From: Leptospira tipperaryensis
GTDB lineage: Bacteria; Spirochaetota; Leptospiria; Leptospirales; Leptospiraceae
DNA length: 64,000 nt
Direction: 5' to 3'
Assembly: GCF_001729245.1 (NCBI RefSeq)
Contig: NZ_CP015218.1
Span: forward strand, 186,001-250,000
Shown: one piece after another, positions 48,602-58,985 of the stretch
Numbering within the stretch: position 1 is the first letter of the stretch
Layout of the letters: the number at the start of each line of letters is the position of its first letter
Translations under genes and position numbers: made by a program
Notes under the pieces: model-generated
Told to the model about the DNA's origin: nothing
Seen by the model: the letters and a program-made list of their open reading frames with translations, nothing else
Database searches by the model: none

Positions 48602-48786
48602 GTCTAACTTCGACTTCTCGCTTCGTTCGTCACTCACGGTTCCCGCTCGGACTCACTACGGGCTTCGCCACATTCGCTTTGACGTTCGGCTTGCGGGACG
48701 GCGCTAAGACGCCTCAAGCCTCCGTCAATCCCTGCGCGCACAGGCGCTTCGGGAACGCAAACGTCGAGAAGCCTCTTTCGTTAGAC
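48602..48786 (+). repeat. attC-like site 28 (type I)
   Basis: R'' GTCTAAC, R' GTTAGAC. Flank AGCAGACGCC pairs with GGCATCTGCT, one mismatch at +11. Confidence 0.9.
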
Positions 48787-49057
48787 GACATTTGCCCGGG
48801 TCGGATGACGCAATTGGCGGCGGCTTCAGCGGATGCGATTGCAAGTTTGGGAGATGATATTTTACCGAAGTCTGTACTCAGTCGAAGACGCTTTGCTTCA
48901 ACCGTTCTTGACGGATTGGCACAATATACAATATGGTTTTTCCGTATTAGAAAGTTTGATTTGTTTTCCTGATTAGGCCCATGTTACAGATGCACGGAGT
49001 TCCGCCTCGTCGCCGCTTACGGAGCTGGTGCAGTTTGCTTTTGCTCGGGCAAACACC
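48787..49057 (+). pseudogene. Decayed cassette body, copy 3 of 3 (diverged)
   Basis: The same body as at 24583 and 26779 but separately decayed. The reading from ATG near 48804 (MTQLAAASADAIASLGDDILPKSVLSRRRFASTVLDGLAQY) is intact here but is thrown out of frame by an insertion at about 48925 (ACAATATACAATATGG). It shows what the ancestral frame was. Confidence 0.5.
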
Positions 49058-49234
49058 GCCTAACTCTCGCTTTCCGCTTCGTTCGCCACTCGCAGTTTAA
49101 GCTGCTCGGTCTCACTTCGGCTTCGCACATTCGCTTTGTCACTCGGCTTGCAATTGACGTTCGCTTATGCTCACTCAAGCCTCGTGCCAATCCCTTACGG
49201 GAACGCGAACGTCGGAAAGCTTCAGTCGTTAGCT
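49058..49234 (+). repeat. attC-like site 29 (type II)
   Basis: R'' GCCTAAC (one base from the complement of GTTAGAC of site 28), R' GTTAGCT. Confidence 0.88.
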
Positions 49235-49284
49235 GAAATGGCTATAAATTTATTGTAATTTAAAACAAATCCAATAAGAACCCC

Positions 49285-49312
49285 TTGACAAGTATATATC
49301 TTGATATATACT
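49285..49312 (+). promoter_or_regulatory. vapBC promoter with perfect palindromic operator
   Basis: TTGACA (49285-49290) and TATACT (49307-49312) are 16 bases apart. The spacer and -10 form the palindrome AGTATATATC-TT-GATATATACT (49291-49312), a likely VapB binding site covering the promoter. Confidence 0.85.
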
Positions 49313-49330
49313 AATTTTGGAGAAGGTTTA

Positions 49331-49561
49331 ATGCAAACAGCAAAATTATTTATAAATGGAAGAAGTCAAGCGGTCAGATTGCCAAAAGAATTTCAATTTA
49401 CCGGAGATGACGTCCTTATTCAAAAAGTAGGAGAAGCGGTAATATTAGTTCCTAAGAATAAGGCATGGAATGTATTTTTGGAAGGATTAAATGGATTTTC
49501 AGATGATTTTCTGGAGGAGGGAAGAGAAAAACCGAAATCCGATAAAAGAGAAAAGTTTTAA
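49331..49561 (+). CDS. vapB: VapB antitoxin (AbrB/SpoVT type)
   Basis: A 76-residue antitoxin: KLFINGRSQAVRLPKEFQF at the start is the swapped-hairpin DNA-binding motif and the acidic/aromatic C-terminus (WNVFLEGLNGFSDDFLEEG) binds the PIN toxin. The ATG at 49331 is preceded by GGAGAAGG. It resembles the Leptospira VapB protein. Its stop codon TAA shares the A with the vapC ATG. Confidence 0.9.
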   Translation: MQTAKLFINGRSQAVRLPKEFQFTGDDVLIQKVGEAVILVPKNKAWNVFLEGLNGFSDDFLEEGREKPKSDKREKF

Positions 49562-49959
49562 TGTATCTTCTGGATACCAATATTTGTATTTTTCTAATTA
49601 AAAAGAAAAACGCAGTTCTTTTAGGAAACCTTAAGAAAAAAATAAATAAAGATTTATTTATTTCTTCTTTAACCGTCGCGGAGCTTGAATTTGGAATTCA
49701 GAAAAGTGAACATAGGGAAAAAAACAAAGTTGCGCTGATTGAATTCTTAACAATTTTTAATATACTTTCTTTTTCTGATAAAGATGCCGAGTCTTATGGG
49801 TTCATTAGGGCTGACTTAGAAAAAAGGGGAAGCGTAATTGGTTCAATAGATATGCTTCTTGCAGCTCAAGCAATTGCTAATAATTATATTTTTGTAACTA
49901 ATAATACAAAAGAATTTAAACGAATTAAGGACTTAAAACTCGAAGATTGGACTCAATAG
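49561..49959 (+). CDS. vapC: VapC PIN-domain ribonuclease toxin
   Basis: A 132-residue PIN-domain nuclease. The acidic active site is visible as D5 in YLLDTNICI, E in TVAELEFG (about 41) and D in GSIDMLLAAQA (about 98), followed by TNNTKEF. VapC enzymes typically cut initiator tRNA or rRNA. One-base overlap with vapB. Confidence 0.92.
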   Translation: MYLLDTNICIFLIKKKNAVLLGNLKKKINKDLFISSLTVAELEFGIQKSEHREKNKVALIEFLTIFNILSFSDKDAESYGFIRADLEKRGSVIGSIDMLLAAQAIANNYIFVTNNTKEFKRIKDLKLEDWTQ

Positions 49960-49977
49960 CGATCCAATCGCCACTTC

Positions 49978-50161
49978 AGCTAACTTCGGCTTCTCGCTCC
50001 GTTCGTCACTCACGGTTCCCGCTCGGACTCACTCCGGGCTTCGCCACATTCGCTTTGTCACTTCGGTTCGCGAGCCGCGTCTAAGGACGCTCGAACCTCG
50101 TGCAACCGCGTCGCGCAAAGGCGCTTGCGGCCGCAACGTCGAGAAGCCTCTTTCGTTAGAC
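49978..50161 (+). repeat. attC-like site 30 (type I)
   Basis: R'' AGCTAAC, exact complement of R' GTTAGCT of site 29; own R' GTTAGAC. Confidence 0.9.
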
Positions 50162-50259
50162 GAAATGTCCTAAGCTTAGCTTGATATTGAAAAAGAAACC
50201 AAAAGATAATGTGTCAGCTTATTTTCTAAATTTGGACCAAAAATCAGTCTATTTTAAAG

Positions 50260-50287
50260 TTGACATTAGTATAACCAAAGTTATACC
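50260..50287 (+). promoter_or_regulatory. chpIK/mazEF-like promoter and operator
   Basis: TTGACA (50260-50265), then TATACC after 16 bases. GTATAAC-CAAA-GTTATAC (50269-50286) is a perfect palindrome covering the spacer and -10, a likely antitoxin operator. Confidence 0.8.
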
Positions 50288-50293
50288 AAGAAT

Positions 50294-50870
<577 letters not shown>

Positions 50871-50874
50871 GCAC

Positions 50875-51028
50875 ACTTCGGCTTCTCGCTTCGTTCGTCA
50901 CTCACGGTTCCCGCTCCCTCCGGCCTTCGGCACATTGCTTTGTCATTTCGGTTCGCGAGACGCGACTAAGGTCGCTCAAGTCTCGCTCCAATCCCTTCGT
51001 GCACGTCGAGAAGCCTCTTTCGTTATGC
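50875..51028 (+). repeat. attC-like site 31, damaged (type I)
   Basis: The R'' box is missing: CACTTCGGCTTCTCG looks like loss of TCTAACTTCG between CTTCG repeats. The centre is also shortened. R' GTTATGC and arm CGAGAAGCC remain. Confidence 0.75.
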
Positions 51029-51134
51029 GGCAGTTTTAATGTGTTGATATTAAAGTCTGTATATATCTTTTAGTTAAAATTAGAATATTAGAATAGTTTG
51101 GACTACTTATTAATATATTAGTCAGGAGTAAAAA

Positions 51135-51347
51135 ATGAATATTAACAAAGCTGTAGATAAATTTTATGAATCGAAAAAGCTTGCGGAAATTGCGGATTCT
51201 CCCGTTTCAGCTTTACAAGGATTGAGCGAAGGGGACGCTGATCTCTTACAAAAAGCATTTAATGTAAAAACAGTTCGTGACTTGGCAAGTTTAAAATATG
51301 TAAAGTGGGCCCAATCGATAGTTGCATTGGCCGATACAGAGCAGTAA
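51135..51347 (+). CDS. Small helix-hairpin-helix-like protein
   Basis: A 70-residue protein, mostly helical: SPVSALQGLSEGDADLLQKAFNVKTVRDLASLKYVKWAQSIVALA. The GLSEGDADLLQKAFNVKTVRDLA part resembles helix-hairpin-helix modules. A clear AGGAG site precedes the ATG. It is 12 bases upstream of the nuclease-like gene and probably works with it, as partner or immunity protein (inference). Confidence 0.65.
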   Translation: MNINKAVDKFYESKKLAEIADSPVSALQGLSEGDADLLQKAFNVKTVRDLASLKYVKWAQSIVALADTEQ

Positions 51348-51359
51348 AAAGGAGATAAC

Positions 51360-52196
51360 ATGGCAATTCCAGCAAAGGTACTAGATAGAATTACTTCAGG
51401 ACTAAAGAAGTTTCAACCTGTTCTCTCATCTGCCAAGACAAGAGATGTGAATGAATCGGATACTGTAGTAATAATTACAGATATGCTTTCTGAAGTCTTT
51501 GGTTATGATAAGTATTCGGAAATTACAACTGAACATGTAGTAAAGAAAACTTATTGTGATTTAGCAATCAAAATCGATGGGAAAGTTAAGTTGTTAATCG
51601 AAGTAAAAGCTATTGGATTAGACTTGAAAGATGATCACATTAAACAAGCTATTGATTACGGTGCTAATGCTGGAATAGAGTGGGTAGTTTTAACCAGTGG
51701 AATGAATTGGCAAATATATCGAATATCATTTTCCAAACCAATTGATAAAGAATTAGTATATGAAATTAATTTTGCAAATATTAATCCAAAAAATGAAAGT
51801 CATATTGAACCAGTCTACTATTTGTGCCGAGAAGCACTTGGAAAGTCGCTATTAGATGAGTATCATTCGCAAAAGCAAGCGTTAAGTAAATACTACATTG
51901 GTCAAATGCTCTTAACCGAAACTATTTTGGATGTCATTAAGCGTGAATTGAAACGACTTACTCCAGGAGTCAAAATTGAAAATGAAGAAATTGAGGAAGT
52001 GCTAAGAACTGATATCATTAAACGAGATGTATTAGAGGGTGAAAAAGCAGTTGATGCAAAGAAAAAAATACAGAGAGCTGCAAATACCTATCTTCGAAGT
52101 TCTTCTCCGTCTCCCAAAAAGGATACTAAAGATTCTTCGATTACGGATCAGCGTGTTGATGAAATTTCTCCAAATTTGGAATCGACTTCAAATTAA
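51360..52196 (+). CDS. HsdR N-terminal-like restriction endonuclease domain protein
   Basis: A 278-residue protein with the type I restriction HsdR-N fold: D67 in YCDLAIKI and E81-x-K83 in LLIEVKAIG form a PD-(D/E)XK active site, followed by HIKQAIDYGANAGIEWVVLTSGMNWQIYRI. There is no helicase domain, so it is a stand-alone nuclease. A ribosome site AAAGGAG precedes the ATG. Two-gene cassette with the small helical protein; likely a defence or toxin unit. Confidence 0.78.
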   Translation: MAIPAKVLDRITSGLKKFQPVLSSAKTRDVNESDTVVIITDMLSEVFGYDKYSEITTEHVVKKTYCDLAIKIDGKVKLLIEVKAIGLDLKDDHIKQAIDYGANAGIEWVVLTSGMNWQIYRISFSKPIDKELVYEINFANINPKNESHIEPVYYLCREALGKSLLDEYHSQKQALSKYYIGQMLLTETILDVIKRELKRLTPGVKIENEEIEEVLRTDIIKRDVLEGEKAVDAKKKIQRAANTYLRSSSPSPKKDTKDSSITDQRVDEISPNLESTSN

Positions 52197-52207
52197 AAAA
52201 TCACAGC

Positions 52208-52387
52208 GCCTAACTTCGTCTTCTCGCTCCGTTCGCCATTCACGGTCCCCCAGTCTTGCTTGGCCTCCGGCACATTGCTTTGTCACTTCGGTTCGCAAAA
52301 CGCGACTAAGGTCGCTCAAACCTTGCGTCAACCGCGTCGCGCACTAGCGCTTGCGGCCGCAACGTCGAGAAGCTTCATTCGTTAGGC
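52208..52387 (+). repeat. attC-like site 32, last of the array (type I)
   Basis: R'' GCCTAAC (expected GCATAAC), R' GTTAGGC. No further site was found to the right, so the cassette after it has lost its own attC. Confidence 0.88.
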
Positions 52388-52652
52388 GGCATTTTAAACT
52401 TTTATGAATTCTAATAAAGAAAAAGAATTTTTATTCACATTTTGGACGTATCCTTTAGAGTTCCCGATACATATTTCTAAAAGCTTGTGTCTTACAATGG
52501 ATAATCCTCGAACTTCTGCGGAAATCTCGGGTTGCGCAACTTATTGAAGTTAGATTTTCAGAAGGGTATGTAGCGAATCTTGAAGAATTTATAAAGAAAT
52601 TTTTTGAAACGCACCGTGCAGATGATTCTTACATTGATTATATTTATGTTAA

Positions 52653-53527
52653 GAGCTTGTCCCAAAACTACTTTAAAGCCATCCTTAAAAGAATCAGAGT
52701 AAAAACGATTTTGAGAATAGATAAATAATTATTTTCTTTAAATTCGCAACATGTTTTAGCAGCTCGAAAAGAATTAATCCAAGCGAAGGTTCGTTCGACT
52801 ACACATCGAAACTTTTTTAAAGGTCGAATCTATTCGGGAGTTTTTGTATTCTTTTTATTCGGAATTCTATAGCGTATAGCGAATCTTTCTTTTCCTTAGA
52901 TCATTCTTAATTTGTTGCCCAATGTAAGCTTTATCAAGAGACAATATCTCGGGTCTCAGAAACTTTCTATTTTTATAAATTCGAAATTTATTTAATGTTG
53001 AAGAAAGAAGTTTAGAATCCTGGGTCCCGGATTGAGAAATCACAAACGAAATTGCTGCTCCTAATCGATCAACGAGTATATGTCTTTTACCGTGGTCCGT
53101 CGGATTTGGTCCGGTGAAAAGCCCCCTTTGGAACCCTCGCTTGACTTCCATCTGCTGCCATTCTTTTCATTCTGATCTTAATAGAATGATTATAGAGCTT
53201 TAAAGCCTCTTTATGATTTTTATCAAAAATTCCAGCTTCTATCCATTCTTGAAATCTTCGATGAAGAAGTCGATTTGCTACTGAAGATCGGAGGCATATA
53301 TCGCCAAGGAACTCCTGTCTTAACTCGATAGAATATCGGAGCAAGTGTCGTCCTATCATCTAAGCGAAAGTCGTCCGCCATTAGAAATGATCTCGTATCC
53401 TTAGGGACTGTAGCTCTTGTAATTTGAGCCAGATCGGTTCCGGAATATCTAAATGTCCTAATTTCGATTTCATGCAATCTATATTACCTTTGTCGATTTA
53501 AGTACAAGCAAGTTTTGGGACAAACTC
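52653..53527 (-). mobile_element. IS5-family insertion sequence, decayed
   Basis: About 875 bp. Terminal inverted repeats: GAGCTTGTCCCAAAACT (52653-52669) against AGTTTTGGGACAAACTC (53511-53527), one mismatch. The flanking TAA on both sides could be the target duplication. It contains a broken transposase gene on the minus strand. Confidence 0.8.
52867..53477 (-). pseudogene. IS5-family transposase, frameshifted
   Basis: Three overlapping frames give pieces of one DDE transposase: LDDRTTLAPIFYRVKTGVPWRYMPPIF (N-terminal DUF4096 part), then RRFQEWIEAGIFDKNHKEALKLYN, then GPNPTDHGKRHILVDRLGAAISFVIS with QDSKLL (catalytic core). At least two frameshifts; not functional. Confidence 0.8.
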
Positions 53528-53570
53528 TAAGCTATTTTTGAATACTTTCTCATTCCCTGATCTATAAATC

Positions 53571-53823
53571 GATCTACTATTTATAGAATCGTCAGCAAGG
53601 ATTGAAGGAAAGATAAAATAATATTTGATGAATAACTTCCATTTGGTCATACAGGAAATTAGAAATAATTTAAGACTATTTTAAATTCAATAAATAAGGT
53701 ATATTAATGCTTTTAAATATAGTTTAAATCAAGAGATATTATTAACTTTTAATTTAGCAATATTCAATAATTATAAATAATTCAATATCAATCCTAATTG
53801 TTCAAAAGGAATCCAACAATCTA
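53571..53823. other. AT-rich intergenic region
   Basis: Very A/T-rich, no open frame of note. It probably holds the promoter of the lipoprotein gene that follows; no single box is convincing. Confidence 0.45.
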
Positions 53824-54549
53824 ATGAAGAAGTATTTAAAATTTACAATGGCCCTAATTTCCTCACTATTTGTCGTTCAATGCGGTATGGCGTTAACTCC
53901 CCGCACAACCGTAAAGATTCCTCAGGAAACCGAGTCTGAAATTTTCAGACTGAATCTATATGAAGGTGAAGTTAAAAGTTTATACGGAATTAATATTGGA
54001 ATATTAAATAAAATCGAAAAAACACTTGTTGGTTTGCAGATCGGCATCTTTAACAAAGTAAAAAATCATGGAAATCCGAATCAAGGGAATTTTTATGGAG
54101 TTCAAACCGGACTATTTAATCAAGCATACTCCCTATATAACCCGGTTGCAATTCAAATTGCACTAGTTAACTATCTTTCAGTTGCTGGCACTACTCCAGA
54201 ACAATCTGCACTGGTCTTTCAATTTGGATTATGGACACATTCTGAAAATTCTCCGACAAAAGGTCTGACCATCGGACTTCTACTGAATACGCAAGAGTCT
54301 GGGAATACCGGTTTGAACATTGGATTAATAAATGCCTCCGCTACTACGAACGATAGGGCCTTTGGCTTAAACTTGGGCGGAATTAATTTAGGAAGTGGTA
54401 TGAATGTAGGAATTGTTAACTTAGGCGGACCGGTCAGCTTAGGAGTTCTCAATTATGGAAGTGGTTTCCAAGTGGGACTTTTAAATATCTGTTATTCAGA
54501 TCGCTCTTTCCTTCCCTTTATGTTTCTTATAAATTATTGTAAAAGTTAA
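53824..54549 (+). CDS. Repeat-containing lipoprotein
   Basis: A 241-residue protein with a spirochaete-type lipoprotein signal (MKKYLKFTMALISSLFVVQC; lipidated Cys20). The mature part contains at least eight short repeats of the form G-x-N-x-G-x-x-N (GINIGILN, GLQIGIFN, GLNIGLIN, GMNVGIVN, GVLNYGSG), suggesting a beta-solenoid. Surface or periplasmic location is likely. Similar repeat lipoproteins occur in Leptospira; function unknown. Confidence 0.75.
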   Translation: MKKYLKFTMALISSLFVVQCGMALTPRTTVKIPQETESEIFRLNLYEGEVKSLYGINIGILNKIEKTLVGLQIGIFNKVKNHGNPNQGNFYGVQTGLFNQAYSLYNPVAIQIALVNYLSVAGTTPEQSALVFQFGLWTHSENSPTKGLTIGLLLNTQESGNTGLNIGLINASATTNDRAFGLNLGGINLGSGMNVGIVNLGGPVSLGVLNYGSGFQVGLLNICYSDRSFLPFMFLINYCKS

Positions 54550-54561
54550 AGTAGGATATTC

Positions 54562-54800
54562 ACTTCTGGAGTTCCCCCGATTTAGTGGACACGTATATGC
54601 AAGAATAAAGGATTAAAAAAGGATGGCCCGTAAATCGCAGAGCCTGAGTAGGTAACTGCTACGAAAATGCTCCGATGGAATTCTTTTTTAAGACTTTGAA
54701 AGTTGAGGAATTTTATAGAAGGGAATTCTCTACAATTAAGGAAGCTAAATATTTTCTGGATTCTTCTCTAACGTTTGGATTCAAAAAAATTTCTTTCTGC
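54562..54800 (+). pseudogene. IS3-family remnant (transposase OrfB end)
   Basis: GTTCCCCCGATTTAGTGGACAC near 54575 looks like a terminal repeat of an IS3-type element. Just after, the reading GNCYENAPMEFFFKTLKVEEFYRREFSTIKEAKYFLDSS matches the C-terminal OrfB signature around the last catalytic glutamate (APMEFFFKTLK). A preceding QSLSR is in another frame. Only a fragment remains. Confidence 0.7.
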
Positions 54801-55073
54801 ATGTCGGTTTTTTTCCTGAGGTTAAAAAATACCGAATTCTTAGAATCAGTTGATTCTTTCGATTCTTGAATTCATTTTTAATCCTAATTAAAACTTCCAC
54901 TGGATTCTTTTCGAATTCTCTCTTGGAATTGTTTCGATTCATTGAAGAGAATCGGATCTACTGGTAATTTCCTGACAAGACTTCCTCGAAAAAAAACGCA
55001 ACCCGGGCGACCAAAGTTCTCGATTGGCAGAGTAAAATACTCGACGTCTAATATTGTGACAGGAAGTTGAATT

Positions 55074-56930
55074 ATGCCTCAGTATAGATCCCGTACCTCC
55101 ACCCACGGCCGCAATATGGCCGGAGCCAGAGCGCTCTGGCGCGCAACCGGCATGAAAGACAATGATTTCGGAAAACCGATCATCGCAATTGCCAACTCTT
55201 TCACTCAATTTGTTCCCGGTCACGTCCATCTGAAAGACCTGGGTCAACTGGTTGCCCGAGAAATCGAAAAAGCGGGTGGAGTAGCAAAAGAGTTCAACAC
55301 CATCGCCGTGGACGACGGTATCGCTATGGGTCATAGCGGGATGTTGTATTCTCTTCCGAGCCGGGATCTTATTGCGGACTCCGTTGAATACATGGTAAAC
55401 GCTCATACTGCCGACGCTCTCATCTGCATTTCTAATTGTGATAAAATTACTCCCGGCATGCTCATGGCCGCTCTCAGATTGAATATCCCGACCGTTTTCG
55501 TTTCGGGAGGTCCAATGGAGGCAGGAAAAGTAAATTGGGGTGGAGAAGTTCGTAAGCTCGATCTCATAGACGCGATGATTGACGCCGGAAATCCGGATGT
55601 CTCGGATGAAAAAGTAGCCGAGATAGAACGCTCCGCTTGTCCTACCTGCGGCTCCTGTTCCGGAATGTTTACCGCAAATTCTATGAATTGCCTAACGGAG
55701 GCTTTGGGTCTTTCGCTTCCGGGTAACGGTTCCACTCTTGCCACTCATTCCGACAGAAGACAATTATTTCTGACTGCGGGTAGTCTCATCGTCGACATTG
55801 CAAAACGATACTATGAACAAGACGACGAATCCGTTCTTCCGAGAAACATTGCAAATTATCAAGCGTTCCAGAATGCGATGAGCTTGGATGTCGCGATGGG
55901 CGGTTCTACAAATACCGTGCTTCACATTCTTGCCGCAGCAAACGAAGCCGGCATTCATTTCAAAATGGAAGATATCGATCAAATTTCTCGAAGAACACCT
56001 TGTATCTGTAAAGTCGCTCCTGCGAGTCAGAAATATCACATGGAAGACGTTCATAGAGCGGGAGGAGTCATCGGAATTCTTGCAGAATTGGATCGAGTCG
56101 GTCTGATCAATCGAGACGTTCCTACGGTTCATTCTCCTACATTAGGAAAAGCTTTAGAAGAATGGGACATCGTTCGTCAGGCTTCCGGGTCCAAGGCTTT
56201 CGCTCTATTCTCCGCGGCTCCGGGAGGAGTTCCCACAACCGAAGCATTCTCCCAATCCAAACGTTGGCCGGATCTTGATTTAGATCGAGTCAACGGATGT
56301 ATCCGCGAAGTGGAACACGCGTATTCTAAAGAAGGTGGACTCGCTGTTCTTTATGGAAATATCGCTCCAGAAGGTTGTATCGTAAAAACCGCCGGAGTGG
56401 ACGAATCGATTTGGAAATTCAAGGGCAGAGCCCGTGTGATGGAAAGCCAGGAAGAAGCGGTCTCCAAAATTTTAGGCAACGAAATTGTAGAAGGTGATAT
56501 CGTCATCATTCGTTATGAAGGACCAAAGGGTGGGCCGGGAATGCAAGAGATGTTATATCCGACCACCTACTTAAAATCCAAAGGTTTAGGAAAAGCGTGT
56601 GCCCTTCTTACGGATGGAAGATTCTCGGGAGGAACTTCCGGACTTTCCATCGGACACGTTTCACCGGAAGCCGCCGAGGGTGGAGCAATAGGACTTGTGG
56701 AAGAAGGTGATATGATCGAAATCGATATCCCGGACCGATCCATTCATCTTAGAATTTCGGACGCGGATCTTGCAAAACGTAGAATCGCAATGGAAGCCAA
56801 AGGTAAGGACGCTTGGAAACCGAAATCTCGTAAGAGAGTTGTTTCTCCGGCCCTTCGCGCGTATGCCGCGATGACAACCTCCGCGCATACCGGAGCGGTG
56901 AGAGACGTAAGCCAGGTCGAACCAAAGTAA
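55074..56930 (+). CDS. ilvD: Dihydroxy-acid dehydratase
   Basis: A 618-residue enzyme (EC 4.2.1.9) that dehydrates 2,3-dihydroxy-3-methyl acids to 2-oxo acids in valine and isoleucine synthesis. Iron-sulfur cluster cysteines are visible in [11 protein letters not shown] (about residue 122) and [32 protein letters not shown] (about 193-225), plus the C-terminal [24 protein letters not shown] at 55074 follows AGGAAG. Length and motifs are those of the housekeeping gene; it marks the return to normal chromosome. Confidence 0.97.
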   Translation: MPQYRSRTSTHGRNMAGARALWRATGMKDNDFGKPIIAIANSFTQFVPGHVHLKDLGQLVAREIEKAGGVAKEFNTIAVDDGIAMGHSGMLYSLPSRDLIADSVEYMVNAHTADALICISNCDKITPGMLMAALRLNIPTVFVSGGPMEAGKVNWGGEVRKLDLIDAMIDAGNPDVSDEKVAEIERSACPTCGSCSGMFTANSMNCLTEALGLSLPGNGSTLATHSDRRQLFLTAGSLIVDIAKRYYEQDDESVLPRNIANYQAFQNAMSLDVAMGGSTNTVLHILAAANEAGIHFKMEDIDQISRRTPCICKVAPASQKYHMEDVHRAGGVIGILAELDRVGLINRDVPTVHSPTLGKALEEWDIVRQASGSKAFALFSAAPGGVPTTEAFSQSKRWPDLDLDRVNGCIREVEHAYSKEGGLAVLYGNIAPEGCIVKTAGVDESIWKFKGRARVMESQEEAVSKILGNEIVEGDIVIIRYEGPKGGPGMQEMLYPTTYLKSKGLGKACALLTDGRFSGGTSGLSIGHVSPEAAEGGAIGLVEEGDMIEIDIPDRSIHLRISDADLAKRRIAMEAKGKDAWKPKSRKRVVSPALRAYAAMTTSAHTGAVRDVSQVEPK

Positions 56931-56975
56931 ACCGCGACCGACTTCTCTTAATTCAAGGAAGCTCCCTTTGCCATT

Positions 56976-57551
56976 TTAGATCCTTAGGGAGCCGCGAAAT
57001 CCTCTTACCGCGTAGTAAGAAGGCGCGCCGTTGTGATAAATAAAAATATTTCCGTATCTGTTATCGGCGAAAATGGCTCCACCGAGTTTTCGAATCGCAG
57101 AAGGTGTTTTCACCCAACTCGAAGTTTTCAGATCAAAATTTCCGAGCTTCTGTAGTTCTCGGTATTCTTCTTCCGATAAAAGTTCAATCCCCATCGCCTC
57201 CGCCATATCAAGAGCGCTGTTCTTCGGTTTATGCTCTTTCCTTGATTCCAAACCTTCCCGATCGTAACAAACACTTCTCCGGCCCTTGGGGCTTTCTTCC
57301 GAACAATCATAAAAAATATATTCGCCGGTCTTCTTATCATGGCCGACAACATCCGGTTCACCGCCGGTTTTTTCCATCTCGTTGAGCGACCATAGTTTTT
57401 TGGGATTCGCTTCCAGCCTCGTTTTTACTTTTACCCACTCAAGATCCTTATGGCGTTTTACGTTTTTTTCAAAACGGGCTTTCAGCGTTCGGAGTAGTTC
57501 TTCGCGTTGCTCCGATGTTAGCTCCTTCTTATCCTTATTTACTTTGCTCAT
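56976..57551 (-). CDS. DUF4256-family protein
   Basis: A 191-residue protein matching the DUF4256 pattern: LLRTLKARFEKNVKRHKDLEW near the start, LWSLNEMEKTGGEPDVVGHDKKTGEYIFYDCSEESPKGRRSVCYDREGLESRK in the middle and a C-terminal GAIFADNRYGNIFIYHNGAPSYYAVRGFRG. Function unknown. I chose the ATG at 57551 (MSKVNKDKK). Confidence 0.85.
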   Translation of the reverse strand: MSKVNKDKKELTSEQREELLRTLKARFEKNVKRHKDLEWVKVKTRLEANPKKLWSLNEMEKTGGEPDVVGHDKKTGEYIFYDCSEESPKGRRSVCYDREGLESRKEHKPKNSALDMAEAMGIELLSEEEYRELQKLGNFDLKTSSWVKTPSAIRKLGGAIFADNRYGNIFIYHNGAPSYYAVRGFRGSLRI

Positions 57552-57662
57552 ATTTTTATAGGATCTATCTTCATTGAATAGATTTGTCAAGCCTATCCTA
57601 AGTCTTGAAATTACAAAACGCCCGACGTGATCTCGCGATTCTAAGTTGAAAATCGTAAACTC

Positions 57663-58145
57663 TTATTTAAGGGTTTCTAAATATTTGCCGAGGTTGGCAA
57701 TGTGTTGTTTAGCACCTTCGATCGCGCCGTATTTTTCATTGACTCTTTCCAGTTCCTCTTTGCTCGGGAAGATTTGTTCCATCGTTAGGTTCACACCTTC
57801 ACCGGATTCTTCGAATATAATTTTCGATTGAAAGTCGACGTCCTTTGTGCCTTCACCGTCTCCGAGATGTTTGTAGTAAATGTAATGAGGCTTTTTAATC
57901 TCTATAAATTGGATTTTGTTTTTATAGTCGTGTCCATCTGGACCATGCATAACAAAATCCCAAATCCCACCGTTTGAAAAATCCATACTCCGAGTCGTTA
58001 GCGTAAATCCATCCGGTCCCCACCATTCCGAAAGATGTTCTTGAGACGACCATACATCGAAGAGAAGCTCGATAGGAATATCAAAGTACCTTTTGTAAAT
58101 GACTTTATTTTCTTCGATCGTTGTTCTCACGTTATTTTCTACCAT
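57663..58145 (-). CDS. SRPBCC (AHSA1-like) domain protein 1
   Basis: A 160-residue START-like protein: [51 protein letters not shown] is the AHSA1 signature, and the C-terminal helix [14 protein letters not shown]... follows. Such proteins bind hydrophobic ligands. It overlaps the ArsR gene upstream by 14 bases, the usual ArsR-SRPBCC pair. Confidence 0.88.
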   Translation of the reverse strand: MVENNVRTTIEENKVIYKRYFDIPIELLFDVWSSQEHLSEWWGPDGFTLTTRSMDFSNGGIWDFVMHGPDGHDYKNKIQFIEIKKPHYIYYKHLGDGEGTKDVDFQSKIIFEESGEGVNLTMEQIFPSKEELERVNEKYGAIEGAKQHIANLGKYLETLK

Positions 58146-58461
58146 CTGATTTCTCCTTTTTTAGTTTCAATACATACTTTTCCAGTCTATCCAGACGTTT
58201 GTTCGATAGATTTATAATTTCTAATAGCCAATCTTCCATTTCATCTATTCCCGATCTGTTAAGACTGTAGATACGTTTTTGCGATTGCTTCTTCATTTGA
58301 AGCACCTTCGACTCTTTTAATACTTTCAAATGTTGCGAGATAGCGGGCGGACTCATCTTAAAATTTAAGCTAATCTCTGTCGAAGTCAGCTCTCCGTTTT
58401 TCGCCACCAATTTCACAATTTCCCTTCTTGTGTCGTCCGCCAAGGCGGCAAAAGCATTCAT
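58132..58461 (-). CDS. ArsR-family repressor 1
   Basis: A 109-residue winged-helix protein: [63 protein letters not shown]. There are no metal-binding cysteines, as in the subgroup paired with SRPBCC proteins. An ACTTAATTAAGT palindrome precedes it, likely its operator. Confidence 0.9.
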   Translation of the reverse strand: MNAFAALADDTRREIVKLVAKNGELTSTEISLNFKMSPPAISQHLKVLKESKVLQMKKQSQKRIYSLNRSGIDEMEDWLLEIINLSNKRLDRLEKYVLKLKKEKSDGRK

Positions 58462-58469
58462 AAAATTAT

Positions 58470-58496
58470 ATTTAATCCTATACTTAATTAAGTCAA
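58470..58496 (-). promoter_or_regulatory. arsR1 promoter and palindromic operator
   Basis: ACTTAATTAAGT (58482-58493) is a perfect 12-base palindrome overlapping a minus-strand TTGACT -35 box (58491-58496). It lies about 20-30 bases before the ArsR start codon. Confidence 0.6.
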
Positions 58497-58985
58497 TACT
58501 TAAATAAAGAATTCAATAAGAAATTTGAGTCTTCCAGGACAATCCGTGAAAAGTTTTTGAACACGGGCAGGCTCTTGATTCAATACGAATCGAGATAGAA
58601 TCAGGCCTTTTATCGGTGGGGGAAGAATGAAATTACTTTCTATCAAAACATTGGATCAATCAGAATCTAACTCGTGCTCCATTTGTCGCATTTCGCATAA
58701 CACCCCTTATCATTCTCTGAGCATAGAAGATGCAAATTGGAATCAAAGTAGGAAGGGATTCTTTTGTAAAAGTTTGTAGATCCTTTTCATTTTGTGCGGT
58801 TGAGAATCTGCCTTCTAACAATCATCCGGATTTGAAATATTTTAAAAGCAGGAACCCCACACATTTTTAAATTTTCTTTACGAAAGGAATGGGTCTACGC
58901 AAGCTTTGTTTACCATATCGGGAAGGGGAGTTCGCAGAACCGTCTTTCAACCCCATAAATAAAAATCATTTCAGAGTCTCAATTG
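58497..58985. other. Intergenic region with no supported gene
   Basis: About 490 bases between divergent genes; no open frame with a ribosome site, no repeat or RNA recognised. Confidence 0.45.

Larger units (their letters stand above)
52404..53570 (+). pseudogene. Last cassette gene, frameshifted and split by an IS
   Basis: Starts MNSNKEKEFLFTFWTYPLEFPIHISKSL at 52404, breaks at about 52520, continues in another frame as SRVAQLIEVRFSEGYVANLEEFIKKFFETHRADDSYIDYIYVK, and is then interrupted by the IS at 52653. After the IS the frame resumes as LFLNTFSFPDL and stops near 53570. Function unknown; dead. Confidence 0.6.

Noticed and set aside
54675..54869. Small protein of 64 residues
   Set aside because: Its first half is the C-terminal end of an IS3-family transposase; treated as an IS remnant.
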